64,000 nt of DNA from Arenibacter echinorum. GTDB taxonomy: Bacteria; Bacteroidota; Bacteroidia; Flavobacteriales; Flavobacteriaceae. Below are positions 55,594 to 64,000 of the stretch, one piece after another. The stretch's first letter is position 1; each line of letters opens with the position of its first letter. The notes below the pieces were generated by a model. It did no database searches, was not told the origin of the DNA, and saw only the letters and a program-made list of their open reading frames with translations. Both the position numbers and the translations under genes were made by a program. Where the stretch lies: contig NZ_QLLN01000004.1 of assembly GCF_003259375.1 (NCBI RefSeq), positions 622,495-686,494 of the forward strand. The letters run 5' to 3'.

Positions 55594-58500
55594 ATGCGAA
55601 ACAATATCTCCCTCAGAATTGCCCTAATAGTTTCTCTTTTTGGCATTTTCACCATTTCCTGCGATAAAAAACCCAAGCAACCAAAGGAACCTTTGTTGGT
55701 CATAAAAGAGGATACGGCAACCGCCCGGATCAGATTTAAGGAAATAAGGGAAAGCGTTCCCGCACAGGTTGCCGAAGGCTTAACCCTTACCTTATGGGCT
55801 TCGGATTCTTTGGCTCCAGATCCAGTGGCCATGTCCGTTGATGATGAAGGACATATTTATCTAACTCGAACCAACCGTCAAAAAAACTCAGAATTTGATA
55901 TTAGGGGATTTAGGCATTGGATGACACCGTCCATAGCCCTGCAATCTGTGGAAGATCGAAAAAATTTCTTGCACGAAACCTTCGCTACCGAAAAAAGTTC
56001 GGAAAACGAATGGCTAAAGGACCTTAATAGTGATAGTGTACATGATTGGAGGGATCTTACGGTTCAAAAGGAGGAAATTTGGAAGCTGGAAGACCAAAAT
56101 GGCAGTGGTATGGCCAATGTTGCTACAAGAATCCTTAATGATTTTCACGAAGAAACATCCGACGTAGCAGGAGCATTATTGGTTCGGAAAAATGACATGT
56201 TCGTAGGTATTGCCCCGGATATGTGGAGAATTACCGATGAGGATGGAGATGGTATTATGAGTGATAAAACTTCCATTTCCCATGGTTATGGGGTTCATAT
56301 AGGTTTTGGAGGTCATGGAATGTCGGGCGCCATTGAAGGTCCTGACGGAAGAATATATTGGGGTATAGGCGATATAGGCGCCAATATTACTACCGCAGAC
56401 GGAACACACCATAAATACCCCAATCAAGGAGTTATTGTTAGATCCAATCCCGACGGCAGTGATTTTGAGGTTTTTGCCGCAGGGGTCCGTAACACCCACG
56501 AATTTGTATTTGATGAATACGGTAATATTATTACGGCGGACAATGATGGGGATCACCGCGGGGAGAGTGAGCGATTGGTTTATATTGTAGAAGGCTCCGA
56601 CGCGGGATGGCGCTCCAATTGGCAATATGGCAAGTACACCGACCCCAAAAACAATGGCTATAATGTTTGGATGGATGAAAAACTATTCGTCCCACATTGG
56701 GAGGGTCAGGCCGCCTATATTATTCCTCCAATAATGAACTTTCACAATGGTCCCACAGGAATGGCATACAACCCCGGAACAGCATTGGGCAAGGAGTGGA
56801 AAAACAAATTTTTTCTAGTGGAGTTTGTAGGAAACCCCAGTAGATCCCATATATGGAGCTTTGACCTAAAACCAAAAGGCGCCTCTTTTGAATTGAATAA
56901 CGAACAGGATATCCTAAGCGGAATTTTACCAACGGGAATCCGTTTCGCCCCCGATGGCGCCCTGTATATTGCCGATTGGATGAATGGCTGGGACACCAAA
57001 AATTACGGCCGGGTCTGGAAGTTGGATGTGGCCCCTAACAAAAACGACTTGGAGGCCGAAAGAAAGGAAACAGAGCGACTAATGACCCTGGATTATACGG
57101 ATCAAAGCGTGGATAAATTGACCCAATTCCTATCCTATCCGGATATGCGTATTCGGCAAAAAGCACAGTTAGAATTGGCCGATAGGGACAACAAAGGATT
57201 AAAAGCTTTGACGGCAGCTATTGCGCAAAAGCAAAATCAATTGGCCCGCGTACATGGCATATGGGGCATTGGCCAGTTGGCGAGAAAAAATTTGGAAAGG
57301 GCCGAATCACTAATGGGGCTTTTGAAGGACAGTGATGCCGAAATAGCGGCACAGGCTGCCAAAACCTTGGGGGATGTAAAATATAATAATGCAGGGAAGG
57401 ATTTAATTCCCTTACTGGGACACGAAAATGCCAGGGTCCGTTTCTTTGCCGCCCAAGCCTTGGGCAGGATAAAGGACAAAAATGCAATTGAGCCACTTCT
57501 GAAAATGTTGGAATTCAACAATGACGATGACCTCTATCTAAGACATGCCGGGGTACTGGCATTGTCGAGAATTGGGGAAGTTGCCCCTATAGTTGCCTTG
57601 GCCAAAAGCGAAAACAGAAGTTTGCGCATAGCAGCGGTCTTGGTATTGAGACGGCTACAGAGTGAACAATTGGCTTTGTTTTTAAAAGACCAGGAAGAAT
57701 ATATAGTAACCGAAGCTGCTAGGGCCATCAATGACGATTGGTCCATTGAATCCGCCCTGCCTGCATTGGCTTCTTTGTTGGAAGTTGAAAAATATACTGC
57801 AGAGCCTTTATTGCGCAGGAGTATAAATGCCGCTCTTAGGGTTGGTGGAGAGAAAGAACTGGACCTGCTAATCAACTTTGCAAAAAGAGAATCCGTTTCA
57901 AGCAATCTTAGAGGCGAGGCATTGGCAGCCATTGGTACTTGGGCCTCCCCATCCGTGTTGGATAGGGTAGATGGCCGCTACAGAGGCGAGATAAACAGGG
58001 ATGCCATAGTAGTAAAACAGAAGATAGAAAAATATATTCCAGACTTCTTAAAAGATAAAAATCCCGACATTTTGGTGGCTGCAGCCAAGGCTATTAGCTC
58101 CTTGAAGATTGAGGGATATAATGCCCAATTGGCACAGATTATGAAAAGCCATGCTTCCCCGGAGGTACGTTCGGCCATGTTAGCGGCGCTAGGAGATTTG
58201 AATTACAGCAAAATAGAGGAGGCTATGAAGATAGGCATGGCGGATAAAGATCGGGGTGTCCGTACCGTTGCAGTAGGGTTGGTAACCCAGCTGGATCTCC
58301 CCAAAGAAAAGCTGCCCACCATTGTGGAACCTATATTTAAAAGTGGATCCATTGTGGAACAACAAAAGATGTTGAGTGTCCTGGGAGAAATGCCCCTAGA
58401 AAAAAGTAAGGACGTTTTAATCTCCCTTATAAAACAGGGAAATGACAAAAAACTTTCCAACGGGGTTATTTTGGATTTAACAGAGGCTGTAGAGGCAACA

Positions 58501-59004
58501 AAATCCGAGGAGCTAATTTCCCAATTGGGCATTTTAAAAGCACATGGGGATGGTTTGGAAGCCTATTCAGAAACCCTAAATGGAGGGGATAGAAGGGCAG
58601 GTTATCAATATTTCAACACCAATTCCGCCGGGCAGTGTGTTAGATGCCATGCCCTTGGTGGTGCAGGGGGAGCTGTGGGCCCTGCCTTGGACAATATAGG
58701 CAATATTTTAAGCAGGGAACAACTACTTGAATCCTTGATCAATCCTAGCGCACGATTATCGCCAGGATATGGCATGGTTACCGTTACACTAAAGGACGGA
58801 CAAACAGTTACAGGAATATTGGAAGAGGAAACCCAGGATGAGCTAATATTAAAAACTTCGGATGCGGAACCCATGGAAATTGCTTTGTCCCGAATAGACA
58901 AAAGACAAAATATGGCTTCAGGGATGCCTCCCATGGGGACAATAATGTCTAAAAGGGAAATTAGGGATGTAATAGAGTTTTTGGCCAATTTGAAAAAGGA
59001 TTAA
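55594..59004 (+). CDS. lipoprotein with beta-propeller, HEAT repeats and C-terminal cytochrome c (TIGR02603-like)
   Basis: The 1136-residue protein begins with a lipoprotein signal (TISCDKK; Cys about 28). A PQQ-dehydrogenase-like propeller (about 55-480: VAMSVDDEGHIYL, GPDGRIYWGIGD, GNIITADNDGDH) is followed by a long HEAT-repeat region (about 500-985). The last 130 residues are a haem-binding domain of the TIGR02603 type. CVRCH lies at 1015-1019, followed by GGAGGAVGPAL, SLINPSARLSPGYG and a MPPMG candidate Met ligand. It is probably an outer-membrane or periplasmic redox enzyme. The substrate is unknown. It lies alone between crtY and the convergent polyprenyl synthase gene. Confidence 0.87.
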   Translation: MRNNISLRIALIVSLFGIFTISCDKKPKQPKEPLLVIKEDTATARIRFKEIRESVPAQVAEGLTLTLWASDSLAPDPVAMSVDDEGHIYLTRTNRQKNSEFDIRGFRHWMTPSIALQSVEDRKNFLHETFATEKSSENEWLKDLNSDSVHDWRDLTVQKEEIWKLEDQNGSGMANVATRILNDFHEETSDVAGALLVRKNDMFVGIAPDMWRITDEDGDGIMSDKTSISHGYGVHIGFGGHGMSGAIEGPDGRIYWGIGDIGANITTADGTHHKYPNQGVIVRSNPDGSDFEVFAAGVRNTHEFVFDEYGNIITADNDGDHRGESERLVYIVEGSDAGWRSNWQYGKYTDPKNNGYNVWMDEKLFVPHWEGQAAYIIPPIMNFHNGPTGMAYNPGTALGKEWKNKFFLVEFVGNPSRSHIWSFDLKPKGASFELNNEQDILSGILPTGIRFAPDGALYIADWMNGWDTKNYGRVWKLDVAPNKNDLEAERKETERLMTLDYTDQSVDKLTQFLSYPDMRIRQKAQLELADRDNKGLKALTAAIAQKQNQLARVHGIWGIGQLARKNLERAESLMGLLKDSDAEIAAQAAKTLGDVKYNNAGKDLIPLLGHENARVRFFAAQALGRIKDKNAIEPLLKMLEFNNDDDLYLRHAGVLALSRIGEVAPIVALAKSENRSLRIAAVLVLRRLQSEQLALFLKDQEEYIVTEAARAINDDWSIESALPALASLLEVEKYTAEPLLRRSINAALRVGGEKELDLLINFAKRESVSSNLRGEALAAIGTWASPSVLDRVDGRYRGEINRDAIVVKQKIEKYIPDFLKDKNPDILVAAAKAISSLKIEGYNAQLAQIMKSHASPEVRSAMLAALGDLNYSKIEEAMKIGMADKDRGVRTVAVGLVTQLDLPKEKLPTIVEPIFKSGSIVEQQKMLSVLGEMPLEKSKDVLISLIKQGNDKKLSNGVILDLTEAVEATKSEELISQLGILKAHGDGLEAYSETLNGGDRRAGYQYFNTNSAGQCVRCHALGGAGGAVGPALDNIGNILSREQLLESLINPSARLSPGYGMVTVTLKDGQTVTGILEEETQDELILKTSDAEPMEIALSRIDKRQNMASGMPPMGTIMSKREIRDVIEFLANLKKD

Positions 59005-59044
59005 CCCAATACCAAAGTAAATCCCATATGGTCTCTATGGCACC

Positions 59045-60019
59045 TTAAACCTCGCGGTTCATTAAGGCAGTACCGAACTGCCTTAATCTTTCCTTTTTCC
59101 CAGGTTCCAGGTTCAGCATATCCAAGGTTGTGAAGGCCCTATCGGTATAACTTTTTATTTCTTCAATAGTTCTAGATACCGCTCCAGCTTCTTCAAACAA
59201 TTGCTTTACTGTGGATATTTTGTCTGTGGGATCTTTTGGTTTAATGGAAAACAAGTGTTCCAACTCCTGCGCTTGGGTCGAGGTTCCCATTTCCAAGGCT
59301 TTCAAATACAAATAGGTCTTTTTATTTTCAATAATATCGCCCCCAACCTGTTTGCCAAAGCTCTTGGGATCCCCAAAGGCATCCAAATAATCGTCCTGCA
59401 ACTGAAACGCAATTCCCAGATTCTTTCCAAAATCATATATTAAATCTTGTACATCGTTCGGCTTATCTGCAATTATGGCTCCCATTTTCATAGCAGCTGC
59501 CACCAATACCGCAGTTTTATTTTGTATCATGATCAGGTATTCTGGAATAGTAACATCTTCCCTGCTCTCAAAATCCACATCATACTGCTGCCCTTCACAA
59601 ACTTCCAAAGCGGTTTTGCTAAACACCTTCAATAATTTCTTAAAACTCTTGGCAGGATAACTTTCCAAAAGTTGATAACTGTATATCAACATGGCATCCC
59701 CCGAAAGAATTCCGGTATTTAAGTCCCATTTTTTATGCAAGGTCTGTTTCCCTCTCCTTAAAGGGGCCTCATCCATAATATCATCATGAACCAAGGAAAA
59801 ATTGTGAAATACCTCCACGGCCAATGCAGCATCCAAAGCTTTTTTATAGTCGCCTCCAAAAATATCAGTGGTCATCAATGTCAATACTGGCCTTAATCGT
59901 TTCCCCCCTAGATTTAGTATATAGGAAATGGGCTCATAAAGATTTACAGGTTCCTTAATTTTCACTTTCTGCTCCATATGGGCCAAAAACTGGGACCTAT
60001 ACTGTTCAATACTGTGCAT
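59045..60019 (-). CDS. polyprenyl diphosphate synthase (trans-isoprenyl)
   Basis: The start at 60019 (MHSIEQYRSQFLAHMEQ) gives 324 residues; the frame extends to 60058. The first Asp-rich motif is DDIMDE (in LVHDDIMDEAPLRRG). The second is DDYLDAFGD (QLQDDYLDAFGD). GGKRLRP and the K near 45 bind isopentenyl diphosphate. It makes a C15-C20 or longer chain prenyl diphosphate for quinones, carotenoids or lipids. Product length cannot be fixed without modelling the residues before the first DDxxD. Confidence 0.93.
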   Translation of the reverse strand: MHSIEQYRSQFLAHMEQKVKIKEPVNLYEPISYILNLGGKRLRPVLTLMTTDIFGGDYKKALDAALAVEVFHNFSLVHDDIMDEAPLRRGKQTLHKKWDLNTGILSGDAMLIYSYQLLESYPAKSFKKLLKVFSKTALEVCEGQQYDVDFESREDVTIPEYLIMIQNKTAVLVAAAMKMGAIIADKPNDVQDLIYDFGKNLGIAFQLQDDYLDAFGDPKSFGKQVGGDIIENKKTYLYLKALEMGTSTQAQELEHLFSIKPKDPTDKISTVKQLFEEAGAVSRTIEEIKSYTDRAFTTLDMLNLEPGKKERLRQFGTALMNREV

Positions 60020-60129
60020 AACGGCAATTTTCCTCAAAAATACATTAAAAGAAATCACTTTTCATAGGGAAACAAATTCAGATGCGAAAAGAAGTGTTGC
60101 GCTAAAATGTTAAGAAAACGTAAAACTTA

Positions 60130-60170
60130 GGAAACTTTTTTTGTTTTATAAGTTTCCGCGATTATCTTTG
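60130..60170 (+). promoter_or_regulatory. promoter with palindrome before the tetR gene
   Basis: -33 TTTG (60140-60143) and -7 TATCTTTG (60163-60170), 19 bp apart, are a full Bacteroidota promoter. The expected start point falls within a few bases of the ATG at 60179, implying a very short or absent leader. GGAAACT (60130-60136) and AGTTTCC (60151-60157) form an inverted repeat spanning the -33, a likely TetR operator. Confidence 0.65.
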
Positions 60171-60178
60171 CCGACTCT

Positions 60179-60784
60179 ATGAAGGAAAAAATTTTAGAAA
60201 AGGCAACGGATATGTTTTTGAACCTCGGGTTCAAAAGTGTTACCATGGATGATTTGGCGAATGAAATGGGGATATCAAAAAAAACGATCTACACCCATTT
60301 TGAAAACAAGACCAGATTGGTACAGGAGTGTACTTTTAGTCTATTTAACCAAATTAATTCTGGGATAGATTGTATATGTACAACAGGCAAGAATCCTATT
60401 GAGGAATTGTACGAAATAAAAAAGTTTGTCATTTCACATTTGAAGGATGAAAAATCTTCCCCCCAATACCAATTGCAGAAATACTATCCCAAAATCTTTT
60501 CAAACCTAAGGAAAAAGCAATATGAGCTTATGCAGGAATGCACTATTAATAATATCAAAAGAGGTTTGGAACTGGGGATTTACAGGGAAAATTTAAATGT
60601 GGAGTTTGTATCTCGAATCTATATTTCGGGCGTAGCCAGTATTAAGGACGAGCGCTTCTTTCCGGAGGGAAATTTCGCGGCCAAAGATTTACAGGATTAT
60701 TTTCTTGAATATCATTTGCGCGGAATTGTAACACCAAAGGGCAGAAAGATACTAAATGATATAATCAATTCAACTTATGAATAA
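60179..60784 (+). CDS. TetR-family regulator of the RND efflux operon
   Basis: The 201-residue protein has the N-terminal TetR HTH (MKEKILEKATDMFLNLGFK, then TMDDLANEMGISKKTIYTHFENK) and a helical ligand domain. It is first in a run with TolC-, MFP- and RND-type genes, and its end overlaps the frame of the next gene. It probably represses its own operon through the palindrome at 60130-60157. Confidence 0.9.
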   Translation: MKEKILEKATDMFLNLGFKSVTMDDLANEMGISKKTIYTHFENKTRLVQECTFSLFNQINSGIDCICTTGKNPIEELYEIKKFVISHLKDEKSSPQYQLQKYYPKIFSNLRKKQYELMQECTINNIKRGLELGIYRENLNVEFVSRIYISGVASIKDERFFPEGNFAAKDLQDYFLEYHLRGIVTPKGRKILNDIINSTYE

Positions 60785-60827
60785 AATACAGCTAAATAAC
60801 CTTATCAAAAAACTTAAAGCCAATTTT

Positions 60828-62168
60828 ATGAAAAACAGTTTTTTAGCACTATTGATGCTATTTACAGCTACTTGGTCCTACGCCCAGGAACAAACTAATA
60901 GTTTCACCCTGGAGGAAGCCATTAATTTCGCCATAGAAAATAATTATGGGGCCATTAATGCGGACAGAGATCTGTTGGATGCTCAAAAACAAAAATGGGA
61001 AACCATAGCCACCGGACTACCACAAATAAATGGTGCCGTGAGTTATCAAAACCAATTAAAGCAGCCCGTTTCGCTACTGCCAGGAGAATTCGTGGGCCAA
61101 GAGCCCGGAACCTATGTTCCTATTGTATTTGGACAGCCACAAACTGCCAGTGCCACCGCTACACTAAAACAACAGATTTTTGATGGATCCTATATCGTGG
61201 GCATTCAAGCCACTAAAGCCTTTATTGCCTACAGCGACAACAATAAGGAAAAGACAGAATTGGACGTACGCAAATCTGTAGTAGAAGCATATGGCAATGT
61301 ATTGTTATCCCAGGAAAGTATCGCCATACTGGAAAAGAACAAGGCCAATTTGGAGAAAAATTTATTTGAAACCCAGAAGCTTTTCGAAAATGGTCTTGGT
61401 GATGAGGAAAGCGTGGAGCAATTGCAGATTACCCTATCCTCGGTAGAAAATCAATTAAAAAACTCCTTACGCCTCCAGACCATTACCCTACAAATGTTAA
61501 ATCTAATAATGGGGCTGGATATAGATGCTCCTACCCAACTAAAGGAAAATCTGTCCGATTTGGCTCAGGCACAAATTCGTTTGGAGCTTCTGGATGAAGA
61601 TCTGGTCATGGACAACAACATAGATTTTAAAATGGTGGACAATCTTAACCAGCAAAGGGAATTGGAGCTTAAGCTGCAAAAAAGTTTGGCCTTGCCAACC
61701 TTGAATGCCTTTATAAATTACGGTAGCACATCTTATAGTGATAAGTTTAACTTTTTCAAGAACGAAACGGAATGGTTTGATTCCTCCATACTTGGATTTG
61801 ACCTCAGTATCCCTATTTTCAGTTCCCTTGGTAGAAGTGCCAAGACCGCTAGGGCAAAAATTGCGCTTGAAAAGGCAAGAACACAGAAATCCGAGACGGA
61901 ACAAAGTATTCGCCTACAACACCAAACCGCCAAGAGCAATTACCTCTTTTCTATTGAGCAGTACAATACGGCAAGTGAAAATTTGGCCTTGGCCGAGCGT
62001 ATTGAAAAGAAAAACGAAATAAAATACTCCGAAGGACTTGCCACCAGCTTTGAGCTGAGGCAGGCTCAAACACAACTCTATAATGCACAACAGGGATACC
62101 TTCAATCCATGGTAGAGGTAATAAACAATAAAACGGCCTTGGAGACGGTACTTAACAGCAAACTATAA
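60828..62168 (+). CDS. TolC-like outer-membrane efflux protein
   Basis: The start at 60828 (MKNSFLALLMLFTATWSYAQ) puts the signal peptide at the N-terminus and gives 446 residues. An ATG at 60777 overlaps tetR by 8 bp and is possible. Two outer-membrane-efflux repeats with long helices (about 25-230, 235-440; FTLEEAINFAIENN, LIMGLDI, LFENGLGDEESV, YSEGLATSFELRQAQTQL) are typical. It forms the outer-membrane channel of the tripartite pump. Confidence 0.92.
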   Translation: MKNSFLALLMLFTATWSYAQEQTNSFTLEEAINFAIENNYGAINADRDLLDAQKQKWETIATGLPQINGAVSYQNQLKQPVSLLPGEFVGQEPGTYVPIVFGQPQTASATATLKQQIFDGSYIVGIQATKAFIAYSDNNKEKTELDVRKSVVEAYGNVLLSQESIAILEKNKANLEKNLFETQKLFENGLGDEESVEQLQITLSSVENQLKNSLRLQTITLQMLNLIMGLDIDAPTQLKENLSDLAQAQIRLELLDEDLVMDNNIDFKMVDNLNQQRELELKLQKSLALPTLNAFINYGSTSYSDKFNFFKNETEWFDSSILGFDLSIPIFSSLGRSAKTARAKIALEKARTQKSETEQSIRLQHQTAKSNYLFSIEQYNTASENLALAERIEKKNEIKYSEGLATSFELRQAQTQLYNAQQGYLQSMVEVINNKTALETVLNSKL

Positions 62169-62190
62169 CATCAACCTAGAATTTATAACT

Positions 62191-63360
62191 ATGAACAAAA
62201 TACTTCAAATATTCGTATTGGGAACCCTAATGGTTTCTTGTGGAAGCGATAATCAAAAAACTGTAGACGACCTTATCTCAGGAGGAGATCTTAACGCATT
62301 GCGCACCAAAAAAAGTGAACTCTTCGAGAAACAAAAAGCATTGGAATCCGAAATGAAAAAATTGGATTCGGTAATTGGATCAATGAGCGGGAATGAAAAC
62401 CTTCCCCTAGTTACCACAATTATAGCCGAGCCCAAAAAATTCGACCATTTCTTGGATTTACAGGGAGATGTAAAAACTAAACAAAATGTGCTCATTTATC
62501 CTGAGATGCAAGGTGTACTACACAAAGTATATGTAAAAGAGGGACAAGAAGTAACAAAGGGTCAAATATTGGCCAGCATAGATGATGGTGGTATGGGCAG
62601 CCAACTGGAGCAATTAAAAACCCAGGCGGAATTGGCAAAGACCACCTTTGAACGTCAAAAAAGATTGTGGGATCAAAAGATAGGTTCCGAAATTCAGTAT
62701 TTACAGGCAAAGACCAACTATGAAGCATCCGAAAATACGGTTAAACAAATGGAAAGTCAATTAGGAAAGTCCACCATTAGGGCTCCTTTTTCCGGAATTA
62801 TAGACGATGTTATCAAAGACCAAGGAACAGTGGTTGCCCCCGGTCCGGGATCCGAAGTTTTCCGAATAGTAAACCTCTCGGACATGTACATTGTGGTGGA
62901 GGTACCGGAAACCTATTTGGGAAGCATCAAAAACGGCAAGGAAGCCAAGGTATATTTCCCTGTTTTAGGCGATAGTATTATGACCAACATTAGACAAACA
63001 GGAAACTTTATTAACCCTGGCAACAGGTCCTTTACTGTAGAAATACCTGTGCCCAACAAGACAGGCACAATTAAACCCAACTTGAGCGCCAAGGTACAAT
63101 TGAACGATTACACCAGTGAAAACGCCATTCTTATTCCACAAAGTATTGTTTCCGAAAATGCCGATGGTGAGCAGTATGCCTACGTGGCAGAAGAACTAAA
63201 TGACGAAAACGAAGCCATCGTAACCAAGAAAATCATCACTACAGGTAAGACCCAAAATGGTTTCGTGGAAGTCCTATCCGGAATCAGTAATGGAAATCAT
63301 ATCATTAAAGAAGGCGCTAGAAGCGTAAAGGATGGTCAAAAAGTGAAAGTTTTAAACTAA
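62191..63360 (+). CDS. RND efflux periplasmic adaptor (membrane fusion) lipoprotein
   Basis: The 389-residue protein starts with a lipoprotein signal (LMVSCGSD, Cys about 17). A coiled-coil region (about 35-60), a biotinyl-lipoyl-like domain (GVLHKVYVKEGQEVTKGQ), a helical hairpin, and beta-barrel domains (IRAPFSGIIDDVIKDQGTVV) follow. It links the RND permease to the TolC-type channel. The permease gene starts 7 bp later. Confidence 0.93.
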   Translation: MNKILQIFVLGTLMVSCGSDNQKTVDDLISGGDLNALRTKKSELFEKQKALESEMKKLDSVIGSMSGNENLPLVTTIIAEPKKFDHFLDLQGDVKTKQNVLIYPEMQGVLHKVYVKEGQEVTKGQILASIDDGGMGSQLEQLKTQAELAKTTFERQKRLWDQKIGSEIQYLQAKTNYEASENTVKQMESQLGKSTIRAPFSGIIDDVIKDQGTVVAPGPGSEVFRIVNLSDMYIVVEVPETYLGSIKNGKEAKVYFPVLGDSIMTNIRQTGNFINPGNRSFTVEIPVPNKTGTIKPNLSAKVQLNDYTSENAILIPQSIVSENADGEQYAYVAEELNDENEAIVTKKIITTGKTQNGFVEVLSGISNGNHIIKEGARSVKDGQKVKVLN

Positions 63361-63367
63361 GGAGTCC

Positions 63368-64000
63368 ATGAGCAAACTACAAAAAAACGCAGACAAAGAA
63401 TTTAGTTTATCGTCCTGGGCAATAGATAACCCATCGGTTATTTATGTAATGATCGGTATCTTCCTATGGATAGGTTTTTCCTCCTATCTGGCCATGCCAA
63501 GGGAAGACTTCCCAGAGATCATAGAAACCAAGATTTATATAAGTACCCCCTATCCCGGAAATACGGCGGAGGATATAGAAAGGTTGATAACCGATCCTTT
63601 GGAGGATGAATTAAAGAATATTAGCAATGTGGTGGAAATTATTTCTACCTCACAGGAAGATTATTCCATTATCACCGTTGAGTTCGACGAAGAAATTACC
63701 GTAGAAGCGGCAAAGCAAAAGGTAAAGGATGAGGTTGATGGTGAAAAAGCAAGTGAAGACTGGCCCACCTTTAACGGAGCTAAGGTAGAACCCAATGTGT
63801 TCGACCTAAATTTTTCTGAAGAAGTTCCTATTATGAACATCAATTTTACCGGGGATTATCCGGTAGAAAAATTAAAGGAATATGCAGAATACCTGCAGGA
63901 CGAAATTGAAAATCTCCCTGAAGTAAAAAAGGCCGACATCCGCGGAGCTCAGCAAAAAGAAGTGGAGGTTGCGGTAGATGTCTATAAAATGATGGCTGCC
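63368..64000 (+). CDS. RND efflux permease, C-terminal part outside the window
   Basis: The frame is open from ATG 63368 to the window edge, 211 codons of a protein normally about 1000-1150 residues. A first membrane helix (about 22-42) and the RND start motif (MPREDFPEI, YPGNTAEDIERLITDPLE, VEIISTSQEDYSIITVEF) are clear. It is the proton-driven pump of the operon. Confidence 0.93.
   Translation, partial: MSKLQKNADKEFSLSSWAIDNPSVIYVMIGIFLWIGFSSYLAMPREDFPEIIETKIYISTPYPGNTAEDIERLITDPLEDELKNISNVVEIISTSQEDYSIITVEFDEEITVEAAKQKVKDEVDGEKASEDWPTFNGAKVEPNVFDLNFSEEVPIMNINFTGDYPVEKLKEYAEYLQDEIENLPEVKKADIRGAQQKEVEVAVDVYKMMAA

Noticed and set aside
57534-57932. Several minus-strand frames opposite the HEAT/cytochrome lipoprotein gene
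   Set aside because: They mirror the coding strand of a strong gene and have no start context or motif.

Overview
The window looks like chromosomal DNA from a marine-type member of the Flavobacteriaceae (Bacteroidota). It is AT-rich, and candidate promoters have the Bacteroidota form (-7 TAnnTTTG). The gene content fits too: secreted S1 sulfatases, a TonB-dependent receptor with a carboxypeptidase-like N-terminal domain, LytTR two-component genes, a TIGR02603-type haem lipoprotein, lycopene cyclase, RseP and FeoAB. Genus cannot be fixed from sequence alone.

Left chromosomal flank (1-8479): two secreted sulfatases (the first runs off the edge), a periplasmic flavin amine oxidoreductase paired with a c-type cytochrome, a LytS/LytR-type sensor-regulator pair and a small secreted protein, all on the minus strand.

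Integrated element (8480-40908): about 32.4 kb inserted in the 3' end of a tRNA-Asn(GTT) gene. A 43-bp direct repeat of the tRNA 3' end marks both ends (8480-8522 and 40866-40908). A tyrosine integrase gene lies just inside the left end. Paired TGTTGTCCC motifs with an 11-bp period lie inside both ends. An excisionase-like HTH gene, a replication-initiator-like HTH gene and a BtgA-type mobilization gene lie near the right end; no relaxase is visible. Most of the cargo looks like antiviral defence. There is a protein with two winged-helix and two nuclease-like domains, next to a HEPN protein. A nine-gene minus-strand array follows, in transcription order: hsdR, PD-(D/E)xK protein, hsdM, hsdS, OLD/TOPRIM ATPase, unknown protein, Septu-like ATPase, HNH protein, GIY-YIG protein. 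Divergent from it is a 1624-residue fusion of DnaQ-like exonuclease, RecQ helicase and UvrD helicase. Inside the array, at 17519-17779, is a chimeric scar: the 5' end of a second GIY-YIG gene joined to the 3' end of a second OLD ATPase gene. The scar implies that the unknown 387-aa gene and the Septu-like ATPase/HNH pair are alternative cassettes that once occupied the same slot between an OLD gene and a GIY-YIG gene. This is the most unusual feature of the window. The rest of the cargo (32.9-37.9 kb) is membrane and regulatory genes and may derive from another element.

Right chromosomal flank (40941-64000): rseP, a SCO1 protein, feoA-feoB with a tiny Cys-rich companion, an outer-membrane-type protein, small envelope proteins, a metal-homeostasis group (ZIP transporter, DtxR/MntR-type repressor, divergent TonB receptor and thioredoxin-like protein), crtY, a large HEAT-repeat cytochrome lipoprotein, a polyprenyl diphosphate synthase, and a TetR-controlled RND efflux operon whose permease gene runs off the right edge.
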